Source of the DNA: Haloarchaeobius litoreus | GTDB taxonomy: Archaea; Halobacteriota; Halobacteria; Halobacteriales; Natrialbaceae | Assembly: GCF_024495425.1 (NCBI RefSeq) | Contig: NZ_JANHJR010000002.1 | Coordinates: 62,001 to 126,000, forward strand | DNA: 64,000 nucleotides | Direction: 5' to 3' | In this document: positions 51,505 to 59,886 of the stretch, piece after piece | Layout: every line of letters starts with the position of its first letter | Numbering within the stretch: position 1 is the stretch's first letter | Translations under genes and position numbers: made by a program | Notes under the pieces: model-generated | Databases searched by the model: none | Told to the model about the DNA's origin: nothing | What the model saw: the letters and a program-made list of their open reading frames with translations, nothing else

Positions 51505-51514
51505 CCCTTATGCG
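51505..51514 (+). promoter_or_regulatory. TATA-like box of thioredoxin
   Basis: CCCTTATGCG centred about 31 bp before the ATG at 51541, allowing a leaderless or near-leaderless transcript. Confidence 0.5.
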
Positions 51515-51540
51515 CGCAGCGAGGGAACAGTCGGCCGATT

Positions 51541-51810
51541 ATGGCAGTCACGCTCAAGGACTTCTACGCCGACTGGTGTGGCCCCTGCAAGACGCAGGAC
51601 CCCATCCTCGACGAGCTCGAGGAGGACTGGACCGACCGGTTCGAGGTCGAGAAGATCAACGTCGACGAGGAGCAGGACGTGGCGAACGAGTACCAGGTCC
51701 GCTCGCTCCCGACGCTCATCGTCGAGAACGACGACGGCGTCGTCGAGCGCTTCGTCGGGGTCACCCAGCGCGAGGACCTCGAGGACGCTCTCGAGAAGGC
51801 CGGCGCGTAG
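51541..51810 (+). CDS. trx: Thioredoxin
   Basis: An 89-residue thioredoxin, short because the first strand and helix are trimmed. The active site WCGPC is residues 12-16; the cis-proline loop is in VRSLPTLIVEN. It would reduce protein disulfides with a thioredoxin reductase not encoded in the window. Start: ATG at 51541. Monocistronic, divergent from secG. Confidence 0.93.
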   Translation: MAVTLKDFYADWCGPCKTQDPILDELEEDWTDRFEVEKINVDEEQDVANEYQVRSLPTLIVENDDGVVERFVGVTQREDLEDALEKAGA

Positions 51811-51902
51811 ACACGCCGACGCGTAGACACGTCGACGGTGGCGGCCGGGGCAGCCGCCTGCAGTACCGAGTTCCGCGAGCAACAGCAGTCGTTCGTCGCC
51901 CG

Positions 51903-52571
51903 TTACTCGAACGTCACGCCGACGTCGTGCATCCCGTCGTTGTAGCGCGCGATGTTGATGACCAGCGGCGTCACGCTCTCGACCTCCGCCGCGTTGGCGA
52001 GCGGGCCGGCGTCGAGCGAACGTAGTCCCTCGATCTCATCGGCGAGCCGGCGTACGATGTCCTTCGCGTCCGTGTCGTTCCCGACGACCAGCGTGTCGAG
52101 GTGGAGCTCCACGTCGAGGTTGGCGAGCCGGTCCGCCGAGAGGTTGTGGAACGCGCCGACGACCGACACGTCGTCCGGGGCCGCCTCGGCGGCGATGGCG
52201 GTGACGCTGCCCGCGCCGGGCCGGTGGTAGTGCATCCCGTCCTCGTCGCCTTTCATCCCCACCGCCGGTGAGACGAGGATGGTGTCCTCGTCCAGCTTCC
52301 CCGCCACCGAATCGACCGTGTCGCCGACGTGGTACGGCGGGACGGCGAGCACGACCACGTCCGCGCGGTCGGCCGCCATCTCGTTGACGAAGCCCTTCAC
52401 CGTCCGGTCGACGCCGCGGCTGTCCAGCTCCGTCTCGTACGACTCGGCCGCCGTACGCGCCTTCTCGGCGTCGCGCGAGCCGATCAGTACCTCGTGGTCC
52501 GTGTCGTAGGCCCAGCGGAGCGCGAGCCCCTGGCCGATGTCGCCCGTGCCACCGAGCAGTGCGATTCGCAT
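51903..52571 (-). CDS. npdG: F420H2:NADP oxidoreductase
   Basis: A 222-residue Rossmann enzyme moving hydride between reduced F420 and NADP. The NADP-binding motif GGTGDIGQGLA is at residues 7-17, and SRDAEKARTAAES gives the 2'-phosphate-binding Ser/Arg. Later segments VVLAVPPYHV, VSPAVGMKGDEDG and VGAFHNLSADRLA agree with the family. Start: ATG at 52571. With cofE and mer ten kilobases away, it shows that F420 is a working cofactor in this organism. Confidence 0.92.
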   Translation of the reverse strand: MRIALLGGTGDIGQGLALRWAYDTDHEVLIGSRDAEKARTAAESYETELDSRGVDRTVKGFVNEMAADRADVVVLAVPPYHVGDTVDSVAGKLDEDTILVSPAVGMKGDEDGMHYHRPGAGSVTAIAAEAAPDDVSVVGAFHNLSADRLANLDVELHLDTLVVGNDTDAKDIVRRLADEIEGLRSLDAGPLANAAEVESVTPLVINIARYNDGMHDVGVTFE

Positions 52572-52969
52572 ACGCGTGTCGTGGACCCGGACCGTGAATA
52601 AGGGTTCGGAGTCGGCAGTCACGAGGTGGGTCTACTGCGTGGGCTGGCTGCGGTTCCGGTGTTGGTCGTCGCGGTGTTGCGCACCGTGCAAACGTCTCCG
52701 TTGACGAGAGCAACGGGTGGGGGAACAGTCGGGAAGCCCCGACCGGCTCGATGGCTGCACTCGCTGCGCTCCCGATGTCCTCGCGCGGAATGGCTCGCGG
52801 CCTTCGGCAGACGAGCCAGCCGCGCGCCGGCGGTGGCGGGTTACAGTAATTGTGAACGCTGATTGACTCGGAGCTCGCGGTACGCTCGCCAGCGCGCTGT
52901 GCTGGAGCACGGGAACCGTCGCGAGCAGTCCGGAAACAGCGTCCAGCGACGGAAACAGCGTCCAGCGAC
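52572..52969. repeat. 398-bp non-coding region with a 19-bp tandem duplication
   Basis: No gene found. GGAAACAGCGTCCAGCGAC occurs twice head to tail at 52932-52950 and 52951-52969, ending exactly where the stop codon of the next minus-strand gene begins. GGTACGCTCGCCAG (52879-52892) and GAGCCAGCCGCGCGCC (about 52809-52824) resemble the intergenic repeat segments at 2.1 and 5.1 kb. The first ~100 bp should hold the npdG promoter. Confidence 0.55.
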
Positions 52970-53374
52970 CTACTCGTCCCGTGCGGGCGTCTCGTTGTAC
53001 TCGCCGGCCCGCCAGAGGAAGGTGAAGAACGCGAGGAAGTAGCCGAGGGCGGCACCGGTCCAGCCCGCGAAGCTCGGTATCGCACCTTCGAGGGCGGTTG
53101 CGGCGGCGAGCGCGCCGATGACGGCGGCGAGTTCGACGAAGACGAGGTCGCCGAACTTCCCGGCCCAGGAGCGCTCTTCGAGGTAGCCGTCGGTGTCGAA
53201 CGTGCCCGCGACGAGGGCGAAGACGGCGATGCCGACGGGTGTCGAGAACGCGATTCCGAGGGCGGTGCGCTGGGCGTCGGACATGCCGGCGATGGGGGTC
53301 GACTGGAACGTGCCGGCGACGAAGCTCCCGACGACGAGGAAGACGAGGACGGCGGCGATGCGCTTGACGTTCAT
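52970..53374 (-). CDS. Membrane protein, 134 aa, unknown
   Basis: Not recognised. Four hydrophobic helices: VKRIAAVLVFLVVGSFVAGT, ALGIAFSTPVGIAVFALVAGT, LVFVELAAVIGALAAA and AALGYFLAFFTFLWRA, connected by short loops. The start is placed at the ATG at 53374 rather than one eight codons upstream. Its stop codon directly abuts the 19-bp tandem duplication. No functional hints from the neighbours. Confidence 0.7.
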   Translation of the reverse strand: MNVKRIAAVLVFLVVGSFVAGTFQSTPIAGMSDAQRTALGIAFSTPVGIAVFALVAGTFDTDGYLEERSWAGKFGDLVFVELAAVIGALAAATALEGAIPSFAGWTGAALGYFLAFFTFLWRAGEYNETPARDE

Positions 53375-53464
53375 GGGCTGGCTACCGTCCCCGAGCACGA
53401 AAGGCGGTTCGACTCCGGGCGACGTTCGGACCGACGTGACGGTCGGTCGTGGCGACAGCGTTGT

Positions 53465-53989
53465 TCACGCCGCGGTGACGGTGATGGCCGCGATGCGGAC
53501 CTCCTGACCGTCCGCCACGTAGAACACGGTGACGACCTCGCCGGAGTCGACGCCCACGAGGCTGACCGAGTCGCCCGGCGCGACGGGGTCGTCCGGGCCG
53601 GTGTCGAACCGGAGGTCACCCCACGTCGCCCGGTCGCCGTCGACCGCGACGACGAGGCGTCCGGCCGGGACCGATTCACCGCCGGCGTGGCTGAGTGTCG
53701 CGGGGCCATCGGGCTGGACCGAGAGGTCGAACGCGACGTCCGGTGCCTCGACCGGTTCTTCCGGGCTCTGCGTGAGGGCCCAGGCGACGCCGGCGATGCT
53801 CGCGCCGACCATGAGGACGACGACGCCGACGACCACCAGCCGTCGTCGCGGGTTCTCCGTCTCCGGGGCCCGGGGGTCGGTCGCCGGCGAGCGCACGTCG
53901 GCTGACTGCTCGTTGTCCGTGGTGTCCTGGGTCGGCCCGCCGTCGCGGGTGCCGTCGTCGGACGGCGGACCCCCGTCACCATCGCTCAT
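53465..53989 (-). CDS. Single-span membrane protein with pilin-like C-terminal domain, 174 aa
   Basis: A disordered acidic N-terminal ~70 residues (Asp/Gly/Ser/Pro-rich), a hydrophobic helix (RRRLVVVGVVVLMVGASIAGVAW), and a ~90-residue extracellular beta domain. That domain reads like the C-terminal part of haloarchaeal type IV pilins (TLSHAGGESVPAGRLVVAVDG, APGDSVSLVGVDSGEVVTVFY). The helix is not preceded by a prepilin-peptidase site near the N-terminus, so this is a membrane-anchored relative rather than a pilin. Unknown role. The start at 53989 is the first ATG before the acidic region. Confidence 0.6.
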   Translation of the reverse strand: MSDGDGGPPSDDGTRDGGPTQDTTDNEQSADVRSPATDPRAPETENPRRRLVVVGVVVLMVGASIAGVAWALTQSPEEPVEAPDVAFDLSVQPDGPATLSHAGGESVPAGRLVVAVDGDRATWGDLRFDTGPDDPVAPGDSVSLVGVDSGEVVTVFYVADGQEVRIAAITVTAA

Positions 53990-54108
53990 AACCGACCCCT
54001 CGCTCGCCTCGGTTAAAGGCGGTGTGGCCGGCGGCGAGCGCACAGCACGACTTCGATTGGGCGGTCGCTATGGACCGGACCGCCGAGAACGAGTGCAGCG
54101 AAAGAGTG

Positions 54109-54399
54109 TTACTCCGCGCAGCAGGGCTCGGCTTCGTTGCAGTCGGCCTCGCCGCCGTCGGCTGCCACTTTCTCCTCCTCGATCTCGTAGAGACTCTGTC
54201 GAGCATCGGCAAAGTAGACGTCCTGATTGACGAGATCGATCTCCTGTAGCCGTTCCAGTGCGTACCTGACCGTCCGGGCCGAGAGCATCGACTCCTGGAC
54301 GATCTGCTTCTGCGTGAGCGGGCCGTCGTATTCGAGCACCTTGTACACGAGCTTGGCGCTGGGCGGTAGCTCCTCGAGTTCCTCCCCGGTTGTGCTCAT
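54109..54399 (-). CDS. Winged-helix regulator with Cys-rich tail, 96 aa
   Basis: A MarR/TrmB-like winged helix of ~70 residues: PPSAKLVYKVLEYDGPLTQ, then KQIVQESMLSARTVRYALERL as the HTH, and a wing (VNQDVYFADARQSLYEIEEE). The last ~25 residues carry three Cys (DCNEAEPCCAE), a composition that could bind metal or act in redox sensing; this is inference. Monocistronic with a clear TATA-like box ~30 bp upstream; divergent from the EMC6-like gene. Confidence 0.8.
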   Translation of the reverse strand: MSTTGEELEELPPSAKLVYKVLEYDGPLTQKQIVQESMLSARTVRYALERLQEIDLVNQDVYFADARQSLYEIEEEKVAADGGEADCNEAEPCCAE

Positions 54400-54424
54400 C
54401 GTTACGAATCGAAAACCGCCACGA

Positions 54425-54433
54425 CCTTAAACT
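54425..54433 (-). promoter_or_regulatory. TATA-like box of the winged-helix gene
   Basis: The minus strand reads AGTTTAAGG, centred about 30 bp before the ATG at 54399. Confidence 0.55.
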
Positions 54434-54484
54434 TCACCCCAACGAGCCTACTGGACACCTGCCAGGACGGGAGACAAGCGAACG

Positions 54485-54494
54485 CCTTTTTACC
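54485..54494 (+). promoter_or_regulatory. TATA-like box of the EMC6-like gene
   Basis: CCTTTTTACC centred about 27 bp before the ATG at 54516; a leaderless start is expected. Confidence 0.5.
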
Positions 54495-54515
54495 GGCGCT
54501 CACACACCCACGAAC

Positions 54516-54854
54516 ATGGCTACCGACACGGCTGGCTCCGACACGGCGGACTCGGAGGACCAGCACTTTCATACGGTCACGCGGACGGCCCTCTCGGCGG
54601 GGGTCGGCGTCGCGGCGGCCTTCCTCTCGGCGTCGCTCAGCGCTGGGGCCGAGACGGCGACGATCGCGGCACAGAACCAGACGGCACAGCTCGTCGTCAT
54701 CGTCGCCATCGCGGTCCAGCCGCTCCTCCAGCGGCTGCTCGGCGTCTACAAGGACGACTTCGGGGCGAAGGACTTCCTGTTCATCGCGTTCATGACCTTC
54801 TCCTTCTGGTTCGTGACGTGGGGAATCATGCTCACCGCGCAGCACACGGGGTGA
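54516..54854 (+). CDS. EMC6-like membrane protein, 112 aa
   Basis: A polar N-terminus then three hydrophobic helices (TALSAGVGVAAAFLSASLSA, LVVIVAIAVQPLLQRLLGV and DFLFIAFMTFSFWFVTWGIML). It fits the archaeal EMC6-like family, which includes a conserved YKDDFGAKDFLFIAFMTF segment; I am moderately sure of the assignment. It ends three bases before the ABCE1 start, so the two are probably one operon. That pairing of a membrane insertion-related protein with ribosome recycling is suggestive but unproven. Confidence 0.65.
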   Translation: MATDTAGSDTADSEDQHFHTVTRTALSAGVGVAAAFLSASLSAGAETATIAAQNQTAQLVVIVAIAVQPLLQRLLGVYKDDFGAKDFLFIAFMTFSFWFVTWGIMLTAQHTG

Positions 54855-54857
54855 CCG

Positions 54858-56672
54858 ATGGCGGACGATAGCATCGCGGTGGTCGACCTGGAACGGTGCC
54901 AGCCCGACCGCTGCAACTACGAGTGCAAGAACTTCTGCCCGCCGAACCGCACCGGGAAGGAGTGCATCACCCTCCGCGGCGAGGAGGCCATGGAGGGGAA
55001 GCCCGACCAGGTGCGCATCTCCGAGGAGATCTGTCTGGGCGAGACCTGCGGTATCTGCGTCGAGAAGTGCCCGTTCGACGCCATCGAGATCATCAACCTG
55101 CCCCAGGAGCTCGACGACGAGCCGGCACACCGCTACGGCGAGAACGCGTTCTCGCTGTACGGACTGCCCGCCCCGGACGAGGGTCGCGTGACGGGTATCC
55201 TCGGCCCGAACGGTATCGGGAAGACGACCGCGGTCCGCATCCTCGCCGGGGAGCTCACGCCCAACCTCGGGAACTACGGCACCGAGCCCGACTGGGACGA
55301 CGTGCTCGACCGCTACCGCGGCACCGAACTGCAGGCGTTCCTGCGCGAGCTCCGCGATGGCGACGTGAGCGTCGCCCGCAAGCCGCAGTACGTGGACCAG
55401 ATCCCGAACCAGTTCGACGGCACCACGCGCGAGCTGCTCGCCTCGACCGACGAGCGCGGCGACCTCGACGCCATCATCGACCGCCTGAGCATCCGGCCGG
55501 TGATGGACCAGCACATCGGCGACCTCTCCGGCGGCGAGCTCCAGCGCGTCGCGCTGGCCGCGACGCTGGCCCGGGACGCGGACTTCTACTTCCTCGACGA
55601 GATCACGCCGTACCTCGACATCGGCCAGCGCGTCACCGCCGCGCGGCTCATCCGCGACCTCGCGGCCGACGGCGACCGGTCGATGCTCGTCGTCGAGCAC
55701 GACCTGGCCATCCTCGACCTGCTCGCGGACAACCTCCACGTCGCCTACGGTGAGCCCGGCGCGTACGGTGTCGTCACGGACCCGAAATCCGTCAGGAACG
55801 GCATCAACGAGTACCTGAAGGGCTACCTCGACAACGAGAACATGCGCATCCGGCCGAACGCCATCCAGTTCGAGGAGCACGCTCCGCGCACCGTCGCGAA
55901 GGGCGACGTGCTCGTCGAGTACCCCGACCTCGAGATGAGCTACGGCGAGGGCGAGTTCTCGCTCACCGTCGACGGCGGCACCGTCCACGAGAACGAGGTG
56001 CTCGGCATCGTCGGCCCGAACGGCATCGGGAAGTCCACGCTCGCGAAGCTGCTCAACGGCAGCCTCGAACCGGACGAGGGCGAGCTCGACTTCCGGCTCG
56101 ACATCTCCTACAAGCCACAGTACGTCGAGATCGACCAGCCGATGCGCGTCGACGTGTTCCTCCAGTCCATCACCGACCAGTTCGGCTCCTCGTACTGGAA
56201 CACGGAGATCGCCCAGCCCCTCCAGCTCGAACGCATCATGGAGCAGAACCTGGAGGACCTCTCCGGCGGCGAGCGCCAGCGCGTCGCTATCGCGGCGTGT
56301 CTCTCCGAGGACGCCGACCTCTACCTGCTCGACGAGCCCTCCGCGCACCTCGACGTCGAGCAGCGCGTCCAGGCGACCAGCGCCATCCGGCGCTACGCCG
56401 AGAGCCAGGACGCGACCGTCATGGTCATCGACCACGACATCTACATGATCGACCTGCTCGCCGACCGGCTGATGGTGTTCGACGGCGAGCCCGCCGAGCA
56501 CGGCCACGCCGGCCGTCCCCAGGCGATGCGCTCGGGGATGAACGAGTTCCTCGCGAACCTCGACGTGACGTTCCGACGGGACGAGCGCACGAAGCGGCCC
56601 CGGGTCAACAAGCCCGGCTCGCAGCTCGACAAGCAGCAGAAGGACGAGGGCGAGTACTACTACTCGGCCTGA
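54858..56672 (+). CDS. rli: ABCE1/RLI ribosome-recycling ATPase
   Basis: A 604-residue soluble twin-ATPase with an N-terminal Fe-S domain. The first ~75 residues have eight Cys for two 4Fe-4S clusters (DRCNYECKNFCPP, then CGICVEKCPFDAI). ABC domain 1 has Walker A GPNGIGKTT near residue 116 and signature LSGGELQRV; domain 2 has Walker A GPNGIGKST near 386 and LSGGERQRV, with hinge segments between. It splits 70S ribosomes after termination. Full length; start ATG at 54858. Confidence 0.97.
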   Translation: MADDSIAVVDLERCQPDRCNYECKNFCPPNRTGKECITLRGEEAMEGKPDQVRISEEICLGETCGICVEKCPFDAIEIINLPQELDDEPAHRYGENAFSLYGLPAPDEGRVTGILGPNGIGKTTAVRILAGELTPNLGNYGTEPDWDDVLDRYRGTELQAFLRELRDGDVSVARKPQYVDQIPNQFDGTTRELLASTDERGDLDAIIDRLSIRPVMDQHIGDLSGGELQRVALAATLARDADFYFLDEITPYLDIGQRVTAARLIRDLAADGDRSMLVVEHDLAILDLLADNLHVAYGEPGAYGVVTDPKSVRNGINEYLKGYLDNENMRIRPNAIQFEEHAPRTVAKGDVLVEYPDLEMSYGEGEFSLTVDGGTVHENEVLGIVGPNGIGKSTLAKLLNGSLEPDEGELDFRLDISYKPQYVEIDQPMRVDVFLQSITDQFGSSYWNTEIAQPLQLERIMEQNLEDLSGGERQRVAIAACLSEDADLYLLDEPSAHLDVEQRVQATSAIRRYAESQDATVMVIDHDIYMIDLLADRLMVFDGEPAEHGHAGRPQAMRSGMNEFLANLDVTFRRDERTKRPRVNKPGSQLDKQQKDEGEYYYSA

Positions 56673-56716
56673 GCCGGGACCGGTTCGCCGCCCCCGTCCC
56701 GGCCGTCGGGCCTCGA

Positions 56717-57319
56717 TCAGTCGTCGGCGGCCTCGACGGGCGTGTTGAGGCTCACCTCGACGTCCTGTGCGAGCGAGACGAGCGTGTAGACCGGGGCCCG
56801 CCGCGCCCACTCGTCGACCATGTCCGGGTCGAGGTCCGGTCCCTCGATCTCGACCTCCGCCGTCAGGTTCTGGAACACCGAGTCGGCCTCGGCGACCTCC
56901 GCGAGACTGAACAGGACCGCGGGGTCGAAGTCGGTCCGGACGTCCGTTCTGAGGTGGTCGATCTCGACGCCGTTGGCGGCGGCGTTGATGCTGATACCGA
57001 CGTTGATGCAGGCGGCCAGCGCCGACAGCGCCGCCTCGACCGGCTCGATCCGGTCGGTCGCCCCGACCCACCCGCCTGCGTCGAGCACCTCCTTCCAGCC
57101 GCCGTACGGGACGGTGTACTCACGGGTCTCGCGGGCGATGGTGTCGCCGCCGAGCTCGTACGAGTCGATCTTCGCCAGGCTGTGGGCCGCGGTCCCCTCG
57201 TAGGTCGCCGACGCGCCGAGTCCGAGCTGGACCGCCTCGGGCTCGGTGGCCGCGTGTTCGGCGAATTCGCCGAGTGTCTCCAGGTCTATTCCGTGTGCGA
57301 TCGTCTGGTCGTCGGTCAT
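56717..57319 (-). CDS. OsmC-family peroxidase-like protein
   Basis: A 200-residue protein of the OsmC/Ohr family. The central helix carries the one recognised Cys in AALSALAACINVGISINAAANG, the position of the peroxidatic Cys in OsmC proteins; the second, partner Cys is not evident, so activity is less certain. The N-terminal ~25 residues extend beyond the core. The gene is downstream of, and on the same strand as, the FilR1-type regulator, 162 bp away. Start: ATG at 57319. Confidence 0.83.
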   Translation of the reverse strand: MTDDQTIAHGIDLETLGEFAEHAATEPEAVQLGLGASATYEGTAAHSLAKIDSYELGGDTIARETREYTVPYGGWKEVLDAGGWVGATDRIEPVEAALSALAACINVGISINAAANGVEIDHLRTDVRTDFDPAVLFSLAEVAEADSVFQNLTAEVEIEGPDLDPDMVDEWARRAPVYTLVSLAQDVEVSLNTPVEAADD

Positions 57320-57480
57320 GTGGTGTCGCCTCCCGGCGAACGGAGATACGGGATTCGAGCCGTTGTAGTTATCTCGTGCGATTTCGGCGGTAGGTTGCAC
57401 TCCTGCAGTCGCTGCGACCGTACCACTCTCTGCCGACGGGTCGGGGACTGACCGGGTGGCAGGTCCACCGTCCGCCGGCA

Positions 57481-58305
57481 TCACCCGGGGAGCGGTGCGG
57501 GTTCGAACGGCCGGGCGTCGGCGCTGTGGCGCTCGTAGACCTCCCGGGCCCACTCGCGGACGGCCGGGTGTGCGGTGTCAATCAGCGCCTGTACCGTTCC
57601 GCTCTCCCGTTCGTAACAGCTGATGGCGACGCGGTCGTCGAGCAGGGTGGTGCCGTACGGTGGGAGCTCGTCGTGTTCGAGGACGGAGAAGTTCTCCCGC
57701 TCCAGCAGCTCGGTGCTGCGCTCCGGATACGTCGAGTAGAAGTACGTGTGGCAGTTCAGTCGGTCGATGATCGTCACGTCCAGCCCGTCGTCGACCAGTC
57801 GACAGAGCAGGTCGAAACAGGGCTCCATCAGCGCGACCTCGGGGCGGATACAGCGGAGCGTGTCCGTCGCCCCGAGGAGGGACTCGAACCGGTTCACGGG
57901 CTGGTACGGACAGTCGGGGCCGGCGACGGTCACGGTCAGCTCGGACCAGCTCTCGACCGGGAGCGCGGTGACCTCGTCGGGCAGCCAGTGCCAGACGTCC
58001 CGCAGCTTCCGTTCCGTCCCGAGCCTGTCGAGCAGTTCATCGACGCCCTCGGCGACCGCCTCGCCCAGCCGCGTCGCCACGTACTTGTAGCCGTCCTTGC
58101 GGACCCAGAGCCGGTCCTCGAACTCCCCCATCGTCCGTCGTATGGTGGACGAGGACACGTTCACCAGCTCACAGAGCTCGGAGCGGCTGCGGGGCCGTTC
58201 GGTCAACAGGACGAGTGTGGGGATTCGGTGCGGCGACCGTGCGAGGTAGGCGACGTCCCCGACCGACCCGTCGTCACTGCCGTGTGGAATGGTACCTCTT
58301 TCCAT
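57481..58305 (-). CDS. Winged-helix transcriptional regulator with FilR1/DUF1724-type domain
   Basis: A 274-residue regulator. The N-terminal ~75 residues form a winged helix (HRIPTLVLLTERPRSRSELC, then VSSSTIRRTMGEF); the C-terminal ~170 residues match the FilR1/DUF1724 sensor-like domain found with archaeal regulators. No metal cluster is seen. Start: ATG at 58305, with a T-rich promoter-like CAGTTTTTGAC ~27 bp upstream. It may govern OsmC next door, but only position supports this. Confidence 0.82.
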   Translation of the reverse strand: MERGTIPHGSDDGSVGDVAYLARSPHRIPTLVLLTERPRSRSELCELVNVSSSTIRRTMGEFEDRLWVRKDGYKYVATRLGEAVAEGVDELLDRLGTERKLRDVWHWLPDEVTALPVESWSELTVTVAGPDCPYQPVNRFESLLGATDTLRCIRPEVALMEPCFDLLCRLVDDGLDVTIIDRLNCHTYFYSTYPERSTELLERENFSVLEHDELPPYGTTLLDDRVAISCYERESGTVQALIDTAHPAVREWAREVYERHSADARPFEPAPLPG

Positions 58306-58457
58306 ACTTCGGGTACGTCGAGCGCGTCAAAAACTGTTGGGTAGCCGTGTGGGGAGTCGGGTGTGGACGTGTGTCGCTGTCCGGTCACCGCCGAACGGGA
58401 CGTGGTTGCACCCTCGCTCCCTCAAAACACTTACCGAACGAGACTGACGGGTCGACC

Positions 58458-58949
58458 ATGCGACGCCGCGCCCTCCTCGCAGCGACCGCGACCGCGCTCG
58501 GAAGCGCCACCGTCGCCGGCTGTCTCGGCGACGGCGCGACCGACGGCGACGGGACGACTACCCACACCGACGCTGTCCCCGAGAACTGCTCCGAGACGCC
58601 CGACATCGACGGACTGCCGGCACGCCCGGAGAGCCTGACCGAGTCGAGCGTCGTCGACTACGTCCGCGAGTTCGAGGAAGTGTACGTGGTGGCGACGGAC
58701 GACGGCTATGCCGGTATCCGATCCATCACCGTCAGCGAGGTCACGGCGGTGGAGGACGGCTACGAGGTCGACATGGCAGTCGACGGGGTCGAACCGACCC
58801 GGACCGGGACGGCGACCGAGCAGCCCGTCGACGCGACCGTGCACCGGGCCACCTACCGCCTCCGGGGGCGCACGCTGGTCCGGGAACTTCGGGGGCACCC
58901 AGCCAACCGGCTCATCTGGACGGACTGCTGGACGGTCTCGAGCAGGTGA
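58458..58949 (+). CDS. Lipoprotein with twin-Arg-like signal, 163 aa
   Basis: The signal region reads MRRRALLAATATALGSATVAGC, a lipobox with adjacent arginines consistent with Tat export, lipid on C22. The mature part is ~140 residues: an acidic Thr/Asp-rich linker, then a small domain (SSVVDYVREFEEVYVVATDDG ... TVHRATYRLRGRTLVREL). Not recognised. It is widely seen in haloarchaea as hypothetical lipoprotein. An AT-rich CAAAACACTTACC lies ~30 bp upstream. Confidence 0.75.
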   Translation: MRRRALLAATATALGSATVAGCLGDGATDGDGTTTHTDAVPENCSETPDIDGLPARPESLTESSVVDYVREFEEVYVVATDDGYAGIRSITVSEVTAVEDGYEVDMAVDGVEPTRTGTATEQPVDATVHRATYRLRGRTLVRELRGHPANRLIWTDCWTVSSR

Positions 58950-58964
58950 CCCCGGTGCCGCAGG

Positions 58965-59666
58965 TCACCACGGTTGCCGCTTGTCCGTCGCGTCGACCGT
59001 CAGCTCGCGGAGCTCCACGTGGTCCGGCCGGGAGACGGCGAACACGATGGCGTCCGCAACGTCGTCGGGGTCGAGCGCACGGCCATCCCACTCCGCCCAG
59101 TCGTGCATCTCGGTCACGACCGGCCCCGGCATGACGGTGGTGACACGGACGTCCTCCTCGCGCATCTCCTTGCGGAGCGAGTCGTGGAAGCCGTTGACGC
59201 CGCACTTCGACGCCGTGTACGCGCTGCCCCGTTCGGCGGGATACTCGGCGTTCATCGACGAGACGCAGACGACGTGCCCGCCCCCGTCGAGCACGGCCGG
59301 GAGCGCGGCGTGGACCGTGTTCATCGTGCCGAGGAGGTTCACCGCGACCTGTCGTCGGAGGTCGGCTCCGTCGGCCTCGGCGACCGGGTCGAACGTGGCC
59401 ACCCCGGCGTTGTTCACCAGCACGTCGATGCGCCCGAACCGCTCGCGCGTCGCCGCGACCATCGCGTCGACGGCGTCGGGGTCGGTCACGTCCGTCGGCG
59501 CGACCAGCGTCTCGCCATCGATGTCGTCGGCGAGTGTCGCCAGTCGCTCCGCCCGGCGCGCGACGAGCACGACCGCGGACCCCTCGCGTGCCAGCGCACG
59601 GGCCGTCGCCTCGCCGATACCGGCGGACGCGCCGGTCACCACCGCGACGCTCTCTGTCAGTTCCAT
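58965..59666 (-). CDS. Short-chain dehydrogenase/reductase
   Basis: A 233-residue classical SDR. Cofactor motif TGASAGIG at residues 11-18, the NNAG motif in DVLVNNAGVA, and the catalytic Ser-Tyr-Lys in SSMNAEYPAERGSAYTASK. An Arg pair after strand 2 (VARRAERL) favours NADP(H). Substrate not predictable. Start: ATG at 59666, at the first strand. It converges on the lipoprotein gene with a 15-bp spacer. Confidence 0.88.
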   Translation of the reverse strand: MELTESVAVVTGASAGIGEATARALAREGSAVVLVARRAERLATLADDIDGETLVAPTDVTDPDAVDAMVAATRERFGRIDVLVNNAGVATFDPVAEADGADLRRQVAVNLLGTMNTVHAALPAVLDGGGHVVCVSSMNAEYPAERGSAYTASKCGVNGFHDSLRKEMREEDVRVTTVMPGPVVTEMHDWAEWDGRALDPDDVADAIVFAVSRPDHVELRELTVDATDKRQPW

Positions 59667-59744
59667 GACTGCGTTGTCGTCGGCTGACGAGTAAACGCCA
59701 TCGACACGTGTTACCGATGACCACGGTCTGCCGCCGACGGGGTT

Positions 59745-59760
59745 TCGAAGCCCTTAACCC
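59745..59760 (+). promoter_or_regulatory. Promoter of the L15e gene, far upstream of the start
   Basis: TCGAAGCCCTTAACCC matches a BRE plus TATA arrangement typical of strongly expressed haloarchaeal genes. Transcription should start near 59780, leaving a leader of about 105 bases before the ATG at 59887. No closer TATA-like box is seen. The leader contains a short hairpin (GTTCG...CGAAC, ~59840-59855). Confidence 0.5.
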
Positions 59761-59886
59761 CCTCAGTGGGGAAGTTCGGGTAACTCGCTGGCGGACGGGC
59801 TCCAGCGGGCACCTGCGCACAACAGGTCATCGGAATGTGGTTCGCCGACGCGAACTGAACCGGACAACGCCCGTGGTGATACACAC

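Noticed and set aside
59701-59886. A tRNA or C/D-box RNA in the L15e leader
   Set aside because: The region has CGATGACC and CTGA-like words but no cloverleaf, no GGTTCRAATCC and no convincing C'/D' spacing. Kept only as a long-leader observation.
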